Below, one piece after another: positions 18,794-28,472 of a stretch of DNA of 64,000 bases (positions are counted from its first letter, which is position 1; every line of letters starts with the position of its first letter). The notes beneath the pieces are model-generated. The model worked only from the letters and a program-made list of their open reading frames with translations, was not told where the DNA came from and did not search any database. The stretch is from contig OY759969.1 of the NCBI GenBank assembly GCA_963662865.1, positions 1,488,001-1,552,000 of the forward strand. Direction: 5' to 3'. This stretch comes from JAJDYQ01 sp963662865. GTDB taxonomy: Bacteria; Pseudomonadota; Gammaproteobacteria; JAJDYQ01. A program made the position numbers and the translations under genes.

Positions 18794-20329
18794 CTACCCC
18801 TTAAACATCTTCAGCATGCGCTGGGTTACTGCAAAACCACCGATGATATTCATACTGGTAATGAGCGCCGCAATGGCCGCCAGTATCACTATGGTTTTGT
18901 TATCCGAACCAATCTGTATCAAGGCTCCGACGATAATGATGGAACTGATTGCATTGGTCACGCTCATTAACGGCGTATGCAGCGACGGCGTAACATTCCA
19001 GATCACCATATATCCGACGAAGCAGGACAGCACAAACACAGTGAAATGTGCCATGAAGGCCGGTGGCGCCACCGCCCCCAGACCAAACAGTCCCCCAGCG
19101 ACCAGCAGCATCATAACAACCCTGCCGGTGGCCGAAGGCTCTTTCTTCTCCTCAGCGGCAGGCACGACTGGAACCGGAGCGGGCTTTACGGGAGCACCAC
19201 TGACCGAAACAGGTGGTGGCGGCCAGGTAATTTCACCTTCATTGATAACAGTGGCGCCACGAATGACATCATCATCCATATTGACCACCAGTTCTCCATC
19301 TTTCGCCGGGCTCAGCTCAGTCAACAAGTGATAAATATTGGTTCCATAAAGCTGGCTGGACTGCGCGGACAGACGGCTGGGGAAATCCGTGTATCCGATA
19401 ATGGTCACGCCATACCGGCGCGTCACTTCGTGTGGTATCGTCAATTCGCAGTTACCGCCCTGTTCAGCGGCCAGATCAACAATAACACCGCCTTTACGCA
19501 TGGATTTGACCATTTCTGCGGTGATCAGCTTAGGTGCGGGCTTCCCTGGAATCAGGGCCGTCGTGATAATGATATCGACTTCTCTGGCCTGCTCGGCAAA
19601 CAGCCTCATTTCCGCTTCGATGAACTCCCTGCTCATGGCTTTGGCGTAGCCGCCGGAGCCGGAACCGTCTTCTGCAAAATCCAGCTCAAGAAACTCGGCA
19701 TCCATACTCTGAATCTGCTCTTTCACCTCCGGACGGGTATCGAATGCACGCACAACCGCGCCGAGCGACTTCGCTGCGCCAATGGCAGCAAGACCCGCCA
19801 CGCCGGCGCCGATAACCATGATCCTGGCCGGGGCTACCTTACCGGCGGCGGTAATCTGGCCTGGGAAAAAGCGACCAAAGTAACTGGCCGCCTCAATGAC
19901 GGCCCGGTATCCGACAATATTGGCCATTGAACTCAGGGCATCAAGCTTTTGCGCACGCGAGATACGCGGGATGCTGTCCATGGCGAAGACCGTGGTTTTC
20001 TTTTCGGCCAGCCGCTTGAGAAGCCCCTCGTTCTGTGCCGGCCAGATAAAGCTGACTAGGGATGTACCTTCCCGCACCATGCCAAGCTCATCGCCTTCGG
20101 GGGCATGCATTTTCGCAATGAGGTCGGCGTTCCCCCAGACCGTTGCAGCATCGGCAACAACCTCGGCCCCGACCTCCTGAAAATCCGAATCTACATAATC
20201 CGCCTCCAGACCGGCACCGGTCTCAATCATGACCACAAAGCCCAGCTTACCGAGCCTGCCGGTGACCTCGGGAGTTATCGCAACGCGACGCTCTCCTGGG
20301 TGAATTTCCTTTAAGACCCCGATTTTCAT
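18794..20329 (-). CDS. pntA: NAD(P) transhydrogenase subunit alpha
   Basis: NAD(H)-binding subunit of the membrane transhydrogenase. 511 residues, matching the one-piece enterobacterial form. The N-terminal dI domain resembles alanine dehydrogenase (MKIGVLKEIHPGERRVAITP), with the Rossmann motif VIGAGVAGLAAIGAAKSLGA. A Pro/Ala/Val linker near residue 375 is followed by four membrane helices. First gene of pntAB. Confidence 0.96.
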   Translation of the reverse strand: MKIGVLKEIHPGERRVAITPEVTGRLGKLGFVVMIETGAGLEADYVDSDFQEVGAEVVADAATVWGNADLIAKMHAPEGDELGMVREGTSLVSFIWPAQNEGLLKRLAEKKTTVFAMDSIPRISRAQKLDALSSMANIVGYRAVIEAASYFGRFFPGQITAAGKVAPARIMVIGAGVAGLAAIGAAKSLGAVVRAFDTRPEVKEQIQSMDAEFLELDFAEDGSGSGGYAKAMSREFIEAEMRLFAEQAREVDIIITTALIPGKPAPKLITAEMVKSMRKGGVIVDLAAEQGGNCELTIPHEVTRRYGVTIIGYTDFPSRLSAQSSQLYGTNIYHLLTELSPAKDGELVVNMDDDVIRGATVINEGEITWPPPPVSVSGAPVKPAPVPVVPAAEEKKEPSATGRVVMMLLVAGGLFGLGAVAPPAFMAHFTVFVLSCFVGYMVIWNVTPSLHTPLMSVTNAISSIIIVGALIQIGSDNKTIVILAAIAALITSMNIIGGFAVTQRMLKMFKG

Positions 20330-20612
20330 AAAGCCATGTCACCATATACTCAAAGGGGCGCGAATGTTACACAACTCCAGGATAAAGTTCAGCAATACCA
20401 TGCCGATAAAACCACACTGAAAAGCCGGTTTTCGTGAAATTTGCCGCCTCGATTCGTTACGTCATTCCCCTTGCCACCAGACGCCGTGACAATACCAATT
20501 ACACCAGATGTATCGGCTGCCATCTTTGTTCGCATGATTGGTCGTACTGGCATGAAATGGGCGAATAGACCGCACGGACCCGGGTTCGATGATGTGGAAT
20601 CGCTACAAATTT
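20330..20612. other. Non-coding stretch between rhodanese gene and pntA
   Basis: About 280 bases. Open frames here overlap the rhodanese gene in the wrong frame and look like no protein. It presumably holds the pntAB promoter, but I see no convincing -35/-10 pair, terminator or repeat. Confidence 0.4.
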
Positions 20613-21041
20613 TCAGCACTGTTCCCATGGAAGCCCATGGAATCGCCATCCTCCCACGGCGCTACGCTGGTGGTGGTCATTCAGCTCGCCTTCAAATCCT
20701 TCGTTGATGTGATAGACATGAGTCAAACCAGCTTCAACAAGATGGTTCCCCGCTTCTTTTGAGCGCTTGCCACTGCGACATATCAATATAATGGGGGCAC
20801 AGCCTTTTTCGACATCACACACGGCACCGCCCAGCATAAGTTTACGAATTTCCATGACAAAATCGGGATTCACCTCCCAGGTCGGCTCATCAATCCAGGG
20901 GACATGTACGGCTCCAACCGGATGCCCAACAAACAGGAACTCCATGCTGGAACGAATATCAACAAGCACGGCACGATGATCATCCTGAATCAGCTCCCAA
21001 GCAGCCGTAGGGGAAAGTTCGTGTAACTGTGTTTGAACCAT
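20613..21041 (-). CDS. Rhodanese-domain protein (sulfurtransferase)
   Basis: 142 residues, a single rhodanese domain. The active-site loop is CRSGKRS with the nucleophilic Cys at residue 88, following DIRSSMEFLFVGHP. The tail HQRSAVGGWRFHGLPWEQC is a conserved ending of a gammaproteobacterial rhodanese subfamily and adds a second cysteine at the very C-terminus. Probable cytoplasmic sulfane-sulfur carrier; the physiological partner is unknown. It precedes pntAB, but the 280-base gap suggests separate transcription. Confidence 0.88.
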   Translation of the reverse strand: MVQTQLHELSPTAAWELIQDDHRAVLVDIRSSMEFLFVGHPVGAVHVPWIDEPTWEVNPDFVMEIRKLMLGGAVCDVEKGCAPIILICRSGKRSKEAGNHLVEAGLTHVYHINEGFEGELNDHHQRSAVGGWRFHGLPWEQC

Positions 21042-21393
21042 TGTTCCTCACCAAATCAGGGTCACATCAAGCGCATCTAAAATATATGGAAAAAGCGCGA
21101 AATTAGCTACCAGATATTTTTAATATTCGATATTGCCTCATTCGCAGTCAACCTCAGAAGCGCGTCTATCCACCCTTACGTAAAAAATACCGAATACAAA
21201 GAGGAAACTATCCTCGTTTTGCTCAAATCGGTTCGGGAAATACCAAAAAGTGTGAACTCCCTCGCATATCAATGACAAAATATTTGATTTTTATTATTGA
21301 AAATTAATAATTTAATTCTAAAATTTGGAAAAAACTTAAGATAAGTTTTCTAACTAATTAAAAACTAAAGAATTACACAATCAGCCAGCAACC
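21042..21393. other. AT-rich intergenic region
   Basis: 350 bases without a gene. From about 21270 to 21380 it is strongly AT-rich, with many A and T runs, unlike the surrounding sequence. It separates the start of the rhodanese gene from the start of the next gene and must hold divergent promoters; the one distinct element I see is the dyad at 21331-21349. Confidence 0.5.
21331..21349. promoter_or_regulatory. Perfect 8-bp inverted repeat (possible operator)
   Basis: AAAACTTA, spacer AGA, TAAGTTTT. It sits 45 bases upstream of the ATG at 21394 inside an AT-rich stretch. It could be a repressor site; as a terminator it is unlikely because no convincing transcript ends here. Confidence 0.4.
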
Positions 21394-21963
21394 ATGAATC
21401 TGCAACTGAAGAAGCACTGTAATGTATTTATCGCCAGACTCGGCACTCACTATCACGTGATTTACCCCAACCAGCGGGAGTGGGTCGTTGACTCCCCGGA
21501 AGACAGCCTGACCAATGCCCGCCTGAAGGCGGAACGCTGTATTGAAGCCTTGCGCTTCAACGAGAAATGCCGGACCTCAAAAGCCGCTGTTTACACTCTG
21601 AACATCGCCGACAGCCTGATTACCCCTCTGCTCAACGGACTGCACTCCGGCAAAACCGTATGGCTAAATCATTTTGACCGCATTTCCGCGATGCTGGATA
21701 AACACCAACATGTACTGATAACCACATTAAGCAGCGCACTAAAAGGCGAACAGCCTTATTTATCCATAATCGAATTTAATCCTCAGACCAGCGAACAGAC
21801 AACCCATACATTTATGCTAAGCACCTGCCAACCCAGACTACAGATTCAGGCAAGGCAAAACATCAATCAGAATCGGGCAACCATGCAAATTGAGGAAAAA
21901 ACGCACCCCACGCGCCATCAGAGCAGTTATCGAGACTATTTTTCACTCGTGGCCCACGATTAA
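21394..21963 (+). CDS. Protein of unknown function
   Basis: 189 residues with no signal peptide or membrane segment. I recognise no domain. The N-terminus MNLQLKKHCNVFIARLGTHYHVIYPN is followed by a mixed alpha/beta pattern. The last 50 residues are polar, rich in Q, N, T and H. There is no clear ribosome-binding site. It stands alone between convergent and divergent neighbours. Confidence 0.6.
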   Translation: MNLQLKKHCNVFIARLGTHYHVIYPNQREWVVDSPEDSLTNARLKAERCIEALRFNEKCRTSKAAVYTLNIADSLITPLLNGLHSGKTVWLNHFDRISAMLDKHQHVLITTLSSALKGEQPYLSIIEFNPQTSEQTTHTFMLSTCQPRLQIQARQNINQNRATMQIEEKTHPTRHQSSYRDYFSLVAHD

Positions 21964-22033
21964 TTCTTGAACAGGTTAAACGGGCACTAAAACAAACCAG
22001 ACTGGGCAATTTACCGGGGGTCTCTCAGGAGAT

Positions 22034-22642
22034 TTAGTCCCTGGTTCCCTTCAGCACCTTAAAATGCTGAATATCTTCCTCAAAGTTTTTTATGGTCTTA
22101 TCTTGACTGACACGGGCCCTAATCAGGCCATCGCTACTAAATTTATACTCCCGCTGTGCACTGCGAAGGTTGGCCTTCATATCTTCGTTGGGAGCCTTGC
22201 CATCGCGCTCCAACTCAATCGCCTCCTTGACTAACCGGTCATACTCCTGTTTGCTTTTCAGCTTATCCTCCTCCAGATTCTTAATCAGGAATTCCAGATA
22301 GGCCAGTCTGGCATCTCTTTTGGCTTCTATGTCCTCAACGGTTTTGTAAGATATAAGCAGATTTCGGTCACGGCGCCTCGTCTCTTCTTCCAGCTTTTTC
22401 AGGGCTTCTTCTCGCGCAATACGCTCAGCTTCAGCCTTTTTTTCCTCCTCAGGAATCAGCCCTCGAACAATGCCTTTTCTCTGCCCCTGCAGGCTCAGAA
22501 TTTCCCGATCATGTACCGAGGATTCAGGTGGCAGGGTTTTGGTGTAATGGGTTACACCGTTATCGTCCACCCACTTATACAAATCGGCCTGCACAGACAG
22601 ACCAGAAGACAATAAAAAGAATATGAAAAACCTGACGTACAT
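22034..22642 (-). CDS. Exported DUF4124-domain protein with long coiled coil
   Basis: About 202 residues from the ATG at 22642. A signal peptide (FFIFFLLSSGLSVQA) is followed by the DUF4124 signature DLYKWVDDNGVTHYT. Then comes a long charged helix-forming segment rich in E, K and R from about residue 75 to the end, probably a coiled coil. The longer frame to 22741 overlaps the divergent transporter gene and is rejected. Function of DUF4124 proteins is unknown; they are periplasmic and common in gammaproteobacteria. Confidence 0.78.
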   Translation of the reverse strand: MYVRFFIFFLLSSGLSVQADLYKWVDDNGVTHYTKTLPPESSVHDREILSLQGQRKGIVRGLIPEEEKKAEAERIAREEALKKLEEETRRRDRNLLISYKTVEDIEAKRDARLAYLEFLIKNLEEDKLKSKQEYDRLVKEAIELERDGKAPNEDMKANLRSAQREYKFSSDGLIRARVSQDKTIKNFEEDIQHFKVLKGTRD

Positions 22643-22723
22643 TGCCTGATAATATGACTCGCCAATAACACAATAAACATAACAGATTTTCAGGGTCATA
22701 CAAAGATATTTTCCACCTCGGGC

Positions 22724-23479
22724 ATGAATGTTTTTGAACATGTTGTACTCTTTACCGTATCCTTGGCCGCCAACCTGTTTTCAGCTTTTGCCGGTGGCGG
22801 CGCCGGCTTGCTACAGCTACCCGCCCTGATATTTCTGGGGTTGCCCTTTGCAATTGCCCTGGCAACCCATAAGCTGGCCAGTGTGGCCTTGGGCGTTGGA
22901 GCAACCATTCGCCACCTCAAATCAGGCAATCTGGACAAGAAATTCGCCGCTTATATCCTCATAACGGGCTTACCGGGCGTCATTATCGGAGCAAATATCA
23001 TTCTGTGGATTCCCGGAAAAAATGCGGAGATTGCGCTGGGGATACTGACGCTTGGATTAGGGATTTATTCCGGATTCAAGAAAAGCCTGGGGCAGGAACA
23101 CATCGAAAAAAACCGGAACACAAAAGCACTCGTATCAGGCGGTCTGGTTTTATTCCTGATCGGAACTCTGAACGGTTCGCTCACCTCCGGCACCGGGCTG
23201 TTCGTCACCATCTGGCTGGTACGCTGGTTTGGTCTGGATTACAAACGTGCCGTTGCCTACACCCTGATTCTGGTCGGGATTTTTTGGAATGGTGCCGGTG
23301 CCTTGGCTTTGGGAATATCAGGAGAAATTCGATGGAACTGGGTACCGATGCTTGTTGCCGGCTCCTTACTGGGAGGCTACCTTGGAGCACATATGGCCAT
23401 CATGTATGGAAATAAGTGGATCAAGCGGGTGTTTGAGGTGGTATCAATACTGGTTGGGGTTAAGCTGATTATCGGTTGA
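22724..23479 (+). CDS. TSUP-family membrane transporter (TauE/SafE type)
   Basis: 251 residues, almost entirely hydrophobic, about seven to eight membrane helices. Two halves carry the family glycine-rich motif: GGGAGLLQLPALIFLGLP near residue 23 and GTLNGSLTSGTGLFVTIW about residue 147. The family exports or imports sulfite, sulfoacetate and other organosulfur anions. In a sulfur-metabolising organism sulfite export is plausible but not shown by sequence. Confidence 0.85.
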   Translation: MNVFEHVVLFTVSLAANLFSAFAGGGAGLLQLPALIFLGLPFAIALATHKLASVALGVGATIRHLKSGNLDKKFAAYILITGLPGVIIGANIILWIPGKNAEIALGILTLGLGIYSGFKKSLGQEHIEKNRNTKALVSGGLVLFLIGTLNGSLTSGTGLFVTIWLVRWFGLDYKRAVAYTLILVGIFWNGAGALALGISGEIRWNWVPMLVAGSLLGGYLGAHMAIMYGNKWIKRVFEVVSILVGVKLIIG

Positions 23480-23603
23480 GCGAGGACGGCTTCATGTAGA
23501 GAACTCGATTTGCATGGCAATTTGCCCGACCCAAAAAACAAGCCCCAAAATGGTGACTCACTCACAGCATAATGGCCCTGTATGAGTCCACTACATAACC
23601 AAG

Positions 23604-24362
23604 TCAGCGCCTCCTTTTTCCTGCTTTTCTTTGATACCGTTCGCCGGTATAGGGCGTATGGCTGATTTTTTTCATCTCCCCTTCTATCCAGCTTTCAATC
23701 TTTTCGTTGAGTTCCATTGCTGTCAGGTTGCCGGTAACCACGGGTTCACCGATGACGACATCAACCGTTCCGGGCCGTTTTATAAAGCTGTTGCGCCCCC
23801 AGAATTCACCGGCGTTGTGGGCGACGGGAATGACCGGGTAGCCAGACTCAGCGGCGAGCATTGAACCGCTTGTTCCGTAGCGCCCCCTTTTACCGGGCGG
23901 TACCCGGGTGCCTTCTGGAAAGATGACTACCCAACGACCTTTTTCCAGCCTCTTTCTGCCCTGCTGAATGATTTGCGTCACTGCCTTGCGTCCGGATGAA
24001 CGATCAATCGCAATCGGTTCCATGGAGGCGATAGCCCAGCCGAAAAACGGAAGCCGTAGCAGTTCCCGTTTCATAACCCAGACCTGTGGCGGAAATATTT
24101 TTTGCAGGGCCATGGTTTCCCAGGCCGACTGGTGCTTGACCATGACAATGTGTGGTGTACCAGGAATATCGGTTGCGCCGGAGATTCTATATCTCAGCCC
24201 ACAGGTCAGTTGCAGCCACCAGAGGTTAAAGCGGGTCCATTGGTGAGCATAGCGGTAACGAACAGGATATGGCAAAGGGTACAGCAGAGGAACAAATGGC
24301 GCAATAATAATGGTGGACGTTACCAGTCCTATCCAGAACAGCAGAGACCGCAGAAAAGACAT
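23604..24362 (-). CDS. plsC: 1-acyl-sn-glycerol-3-phosphate acyltransferase
   Basis: Adds the second acyl chain to lysophosphatidate in phospholipid synthesis. 252 residues with an N-terminal membrane anchor. The catalytic block is KHQSAWE (the HX4E variant common in beta- and gammaproteobacteria rather than HX4D). The phosphate-binding block is FPEGTRVPPG. It lies six bases after gmhB in the glyS-gmhB-plsC operon. Confidence 0.92.
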   Translation of the reverse strand: MSFLRSLLFWIGLVTSTIIIAPFVPLLYPLPYPVRYRYAHQWTRFNLWWLQLTCGLRYRISGATDIPGTPHIVMVKHQSAWETMALQKIFPPQVWVMKRELLRLPFFGWAIASMEPIAIDRSSGRKAVTQIIQQGRKRLEKGRWVVIFPEGTRVPPGKRGRYGTSGSMLAAESGYPVIPVAHNAGEFWGRNSFIKRPGTVDVVIGEPVVTGNLTAMELNEKIESWIEGEMKKISHTPYTGERYQRKAGKRRR

Positions 24363-24368
24363 CGGGTT

Positions 24369-24920
24369 TCAGTATGTTGCAGAAATGATGTGCCCGACAG
24401 CTTCAGCCAGATTGTCGAACACGGGAACGTCACCCAGACCGGATTCCTGCAAAAGGCTTTCTGTCTTTTCTCCCTTGCCGGTCCGAACCAGACAGGACTG
24501 CGCATGGACTGCACGTGCGGCCTGTAGGTCACGGAGAGAATCACCGACGATGGCGAGTTCTCCCGGGGAGATGTGGAAGCGCCTGCTGATGTCGATGTAC
24601 AACCCGGGCTTTGGCTTGCGGCAACCACAATGGTCGCTCGATGAATGCGGGCAGAAGAATATCGCCTCGATGTGACCACCCGCCTGTTCGATGAGTCTCA
24701 GCATTTTATTGTTGATGTCAATCAGGGTGTCCATGGTAAACAGCCGGCGCGCAATACCCGATTGATTGGTTGCGACTACAGTCCTGTATCCGGCATGGTT
24801 GAGTCTGGCAATGGCTTCCAGGCTGCCCTCAATGGGTTGCCATTCCTGTGGGGATTTTATGTATTCATCCGAGTCATGATTGATGACGCCATCGCGGTCA
24901 AGAACGATCAGCTTTTTCAT
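24369..24920 (-). CDS. gmhB: D-glycero-beta-D-manno-heptose-1,7-bisphosphate 7-phosphatase
   Basis: HAD-type phosphatase of the ADP-heptose pathway for lipopolysaccharide inner core. About 183 residues from the ATG at 24920, which follows a strong GGGAGGGG. The HAD nucleophile motif is VLDRDGVIN. The zinc-binding loop CPHSSSDHCGC is present, as is the late Asp in VGDSLRDLQAA. The start lies 20 bases after the glyS stop. Confidence 0.93.
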   Translation of the reverse strand: MKKLIVLDRDGVINHDSDEYIKSPQEWQPIEGSLEAIARLNHAGYRTVVATNQSGIARRLFTMDTLIDINNKMLRLIEQAGGHIEAIFFCPHSSSDHCGCRKPKPGLYIDISRRFHISPGELAIVGDSLRDLQAARAVHAQSCLVRTGKGEKTESLLQESGLGDVPVFDNLAEAVGHIISATY

Positions 24921-24940
24921 GCGCCCCTCCCTTTTGCCGC

Positions 24941-27010
24941 TCACGTCAGGTGGGAAATATCGGCCACCTGTAAAAACAGGCGCTGTAATCGCGCCAGTAG
25001 CGCCAGACGATTGGACCTGATGGCCTCGTCTTCGACCATCACCATTACGTTGTCAAAAAAGACATCAATAGGCTCGCGCAGCGCAGCCAGTCTTTTCAGA
25101 GACCCTGCATAATCCTGCTCCGATAACCTTGATGCAGCTTTTTCGCTTATAGCGTCAACCTGATTGCTGAGTTCGGATTCCTCAATCTGCCGGAATAGCT
25201 CCGGATTCGGCTCCGGCAACCGCTGGCCGCCAGCTTTTTTCAGGATGTTGCTGATGCGCTTATTGGCGGCGGCCAGCGCCTCGGCCTCAGGTAGTTGCTG
25301 GAAGCTGATAACGGCCCGCAGACGCCTGTCGAAGTCGGCAATGTTACCGGGGCGACATGACGCAACGGATGCAAACACCTCAGCAGAAATGCCGTCTTCG
25401 AAGTACAGACTTTTCAGACGATTCATCATAAAATCATAAACTTCTCCAGCGACATCGCGGCTTTCGAGCCTGTCGCCAAGTTGTTCTGTGGCCAGCTTCA
25501 GCAGGCGATGCAGGTCGATATCCAGCCTGTGCTCTTTCAGGATACGCAGTGCGCCCAGAGCGGCGCGGCGCAGCGCAAAGGGATCCTTATCGCCAGTCGG
25601 CTTCATACCGATACCGAAGATACCCAGCAGGGTATCAATCTTTTCCGCCAGTGATATGGCAATACCGGTTCCGGTTTCTGGTAACCGGTCACCGGAAAAA
25701 CGCGGCATATAGAATTCATCCACGGCCAGGGCCAGCTCTTCGGGCTCATTGTCCCGGCGCGCCTGATGGCGTCCCATAATACCCTGCATCTCGGCGAATT
25801 CGCCGACGATCGCGGTCATCAGGTCACAGCGAGACAGGAGACCGGCACGCTTCGCCAGTTGAATGTCTGCACCAGTATCGGCGGCAATAGCACCAGCCAG
25901 ACTGGAAACACGCTTTGACTTGTCATACATGGAACCCAGTTTTCGCTGGAATACGACAGACTTCATCGCTTCAAGATGGTCTTCAAGCCTTTTCCTGCCG
26001 TCCTGCTCCCAAAAGAACATGGCATCGGCCAGTCTTGGACGTATCACACGTTCGTTGCCATCACGGATAGCGTCGGGATTGCTGCTGTCGATATTGGCAA
26101 TGGCGATAAATTTATTCATCAGGCTGCCGTCCTGATTAAAAACAGGAAAGTATTTCTGGTTCTTTTTCATGGTGTGGATCAGTATTTCATTCGGTACTTC
26201 CAGATATTTTTTCTCGAAACCGGCGATGACGGGCATCGGCCATTCAACCAGTGCGGTAACCTCATTGAGTAGCGCATCATCCATATCGGCCTGGCCGCCC
26301 AGCGAGGATGCCCCGGCCCGGACCTGTTCATGAATGCGTTTGCGGCGGGCGGGAAAGTCGGCAATGACCCTGCCGGCTGCCAGCCTGTCGGCGTATTCCG
26401 ACGGATTATCAATCGGAATGGCCTGTGGATGATGGAAGCGGTGCCCATAGCTTTTCCTGCCGGCCTTGACGCCCATGAGTTCGCAGTTAATAACATTTTT
26501 ACCCTGCATGAATAGCAGCCAGTGAACAGGCCGCACAAACCGGGCCCTGGTGTCGCTCCAACGCATGCGCTTCGGGACTGGTAACCGGTTTAATGCCTTA
26601 TCGGCAATCTCCGGTAACAGCTCGGAGGCCGGTTTGCCAGCTTGCCGGATATTGCAGGACAGCCATTCGCCCTTGTCGGTTTTTTCACGTCCTAGCTGGC
26701 TGATCATTGCGCCACAGGAACGGGCAAAACCTTCTGCCGCCCTTGTCGGGTTGCCGTCATCGTCGAAGGCGACTTGAACGGCTGGACCACGACGCCGGGT
26801 TTCACACTCCTGCTGACGGGTAGCACAGTCTCTGGCGATAATCGCCAGCCGACGGGGCGTGGCAAAGCTGCGAATTTCGGTATATTCCAGGCTGGCCTCG
26901 GAAAGGCCAGCGGCAAATTCCTCGGACAAAGACTGCGAAAGCCTTTTCAGCGTGGTCGATGGCAGCTCCCCGGTACCCAATTCGAACAGTAGGTCCTGTG
27001 TTTCAATCAT
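24941..27010 (-). CDS. glyS: Glycyl-tRNA synthetase beta subunit
   Basis: Large subunit of the alpha2beta2 bacterial glycyl-tRNA synthetase. 689 residues, the usual length. It opens with LLFELGTGELPSTTL and has IETVV-type core blocks such as LLNEVTALVEWPMPVIAGF and GIGMKPTGDKDPFALRRAALG, and a C-terminal anticodon-binding region. The frame is intact. The alpha subunit gene glyQ, normally immediately upstream, is missing: a broken gor gene lies there instead. The first 220 bases of this gene are duplicated at 36319-36538. Confidence 0.96.
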   Translation of the reverse strand: MIETQDLLFELGTGELPSTTLKRLSQSLSEEFAAGLSEASLEYTEIRSFATPRRLAIIARDCATRQQECETRRRGPAVQVAFDDDGNPTRAAEGFARSCGAMISQLGREKTDKGEWLSCNIRQAGKPASELLPEIADKALNRLPVPKRMRWSDTRARFVRPVHWLLFMQGKNVINCELMGVKAGRKSYGHRFHHPQAIPIDNPSEYADRLAAGRVIADFPARRKRIHEQVRAGASSLGGQADMDDALLNEVTALVEWPMPVIAGFEKKYLEVPNEILIHTMKKNQKYFPVFNQDGSLMNKFIAIANIDSSNPDAIRDGNERVIRPRLADAMFFWEQDGRKRLEDHLEAMKSVVFQRKLGSMYDKSKRVSSLAGAIAADTGADIQLAKRAGLLSRCDLMTAIVGEFAEMQGIMGRHQARRDNEPEELALAVDEFYMPRFSGDRLPETGTGIAISLAEKIDTLLGIFGIGMKPTGDKDPFALRRAALGALRILKEHRLDIDLHRLLKLATEQLGDRLESRDVAGEVYDFMMNRLKSLYFEDGISAEVFASVASCRPGNIADFDRRLRAVISFQQLPEAEALAAANKRISNILKKAGGQRLPEPNPELFRQIEESELSNQVDAISEKAASRLSEQDYAGSLKRLAALREPIDVFFDNVMVMVEDEAIRSNRLALLARLQRLFLQVADISHLT

Positions 27011-27235
27011 GGCGATACGTAGCTAAAAACCGGCGCATATTATTCCATGAAACGGATGAAATTACTTTATGCGCCGAGCAGCAGGCTCTGTGTGGTGCGG
27101 CTGTTATCTCAGGGTAACCAGCTCTTCCGAACTGGTTGGGTGAAGTACCACGGTGCTGTCAAAGTCGGCCTTGGTCGCGCCCATTCTGATTGCAACCGCG
27201 AAGCCTTGCAGCATTTCATCCACACCATCACCAAT
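26791..27235. repeat. Duplicated segment A (gor 3' end, spacer, glyS 5' end), original copy
   Basis: 445 bases that recur in inverted orientation at 36094-36538. Alignment by eye shows no gaps across the whole length and only scattered substitutions. It includes the last part of gor, the gor-glyS spacer and the first 73 codons of glyS. Confidence 0.9.
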
Positions 27236-28472
27236 CATATGGCAGCCGACAACTTTTTCATCCGCACTAATACAGACCAGTTTCAGAGCGGTATCGACCT
27301 TGTGCTCTGAAAGGCTGTAGGCCATGGGTGAAAAGCGGGATTGGTATATCCTGACAGTGCCGCCATGGGTTTTCCTGGCATCCTGCTCGGTCATGCCTAT
27401 GGTGCCTAGCGGTGGGTGGGAAAAGACAATTGAGGGGACGAGGTCGTAATCCAGTTTTCTCTCAGGCCGGCCACCAAACAGGCGATCTGTCAGGCGCCGC
27501 GCCGCCGCAATGGCGACCGGGGTCAGCGCCATACGACCGGTAATGTCACCTACGGCATAAATACCGTCTATATTGGTGTTCTGATAGCCATCAACGATAA
27601 TAAAGCCCTGCTCATTGCATTCCACTCCGGCGGCATCGAGTCCCAGGTCTTCGGTATTCGGTATTCGGTGAGCAACCAACGGCCCAGATGACCTGATCGA
27701 GACCTTGAAGCTTTTTGCCATTTCCCCAGTTCAGAGTGATCGTGCCATTCTGCTGCTTTTCCAGACTCCCGATAGTGCTGTTACCCGGTTCAATACAAAT
27801 ACCGACCTTCACCATTTCTTCCATCAATACTTCTCGCAGGGTGCAATCAAACTGCGGCAGAAAATCCTCGTCATAAGTTCGCATGGCCAGAGAGACATTG
27901 GACCCCAACGCATTAAATACGCCGGCAAGCTCAACTCCGATATAGCCACCACCAATAATGCAAACGTGCTCGGGACGTTCCCGCAGCTCAAAAAACCGGT
28001 CCGAGGTAATGCCCAGTCCGGCACCCGGTATTGGAAGTATGAAAGGTTTGCCACCAGTGGCGATCAGAACATGGTCGACCGTGTATCGCTCGCCATTGAC
28101 TGCGACGGTATGGCTGTCAATGAACTTCGCGTGGCCTTGCAGATGGGCGATATCGAGGTCTTTGAGGAGCGTGTCGTACCAGCCCAGGATGCCTTGAATA
28201 TGACGGTCACGGCCTGCCACCAGCTTTTTCCAGTTGTGACCGTTATTGATCACGTCAAAACCGAAGTCGCCGGCGATATTCAAGCGGTGCGCATGGGAGG
28301 CAGCAAACCACATGATTTTTTTCGGGACACAACCGACATTGACGCAGGTGCCGCCCAGTTTCCCGCTTTCCACGACGGCTCACCTCTTGCCATAATAACG
28401 CGCCGCCCATTCCGGGGCTGAAAATCCCTCACTGCCGCCGCCTATGGCAATCAGATCAAAATGTGTGTTCAT
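27104..28472 (-). pseudogene. gor: Glutathione-disulfide reductase, doubly disrupted
   Basis: Would reduce glutathione disulfide with NADPH and FAD. The reading frame begins at 28472 (MNTHFDLIAIGGGS, FAD site) but meets TGA at 28380-28382, where the family has a residue before AVVESGKLGGTC. The redox-active GGTCVNVGC is intact after that stop. The NADPH motif IIGGGYIGVELAG follows. Near 27651-27665 a 7-bp unit is present twice in tandem, shifting the frame; removing one unit restores GCSPNTEDLGLDAAG. The C-terminal dimerisation block with HPTSSEELVTLR is intact. Two independent lesions suggest a true pseudogene, not a single sequencing error. Confidence 0.9.
27332..27657. repeat. Duplicated segment B (internal gor), original copy
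   Basis: 326 bases that recur in the same orientation at 36539-36864, again without gaps and with few substitutions. Its right end falls exactly at the 7-bp tandem duplication that breaks gor. Confidence 0.9.

Noticed and set aside
28380..28382. In-frame TGA of gor as a selenocysteine codon
   Set aside because: The position is not the redox-active pair, which stays Cys-Cys downstream, and the same gene has a second lesion.
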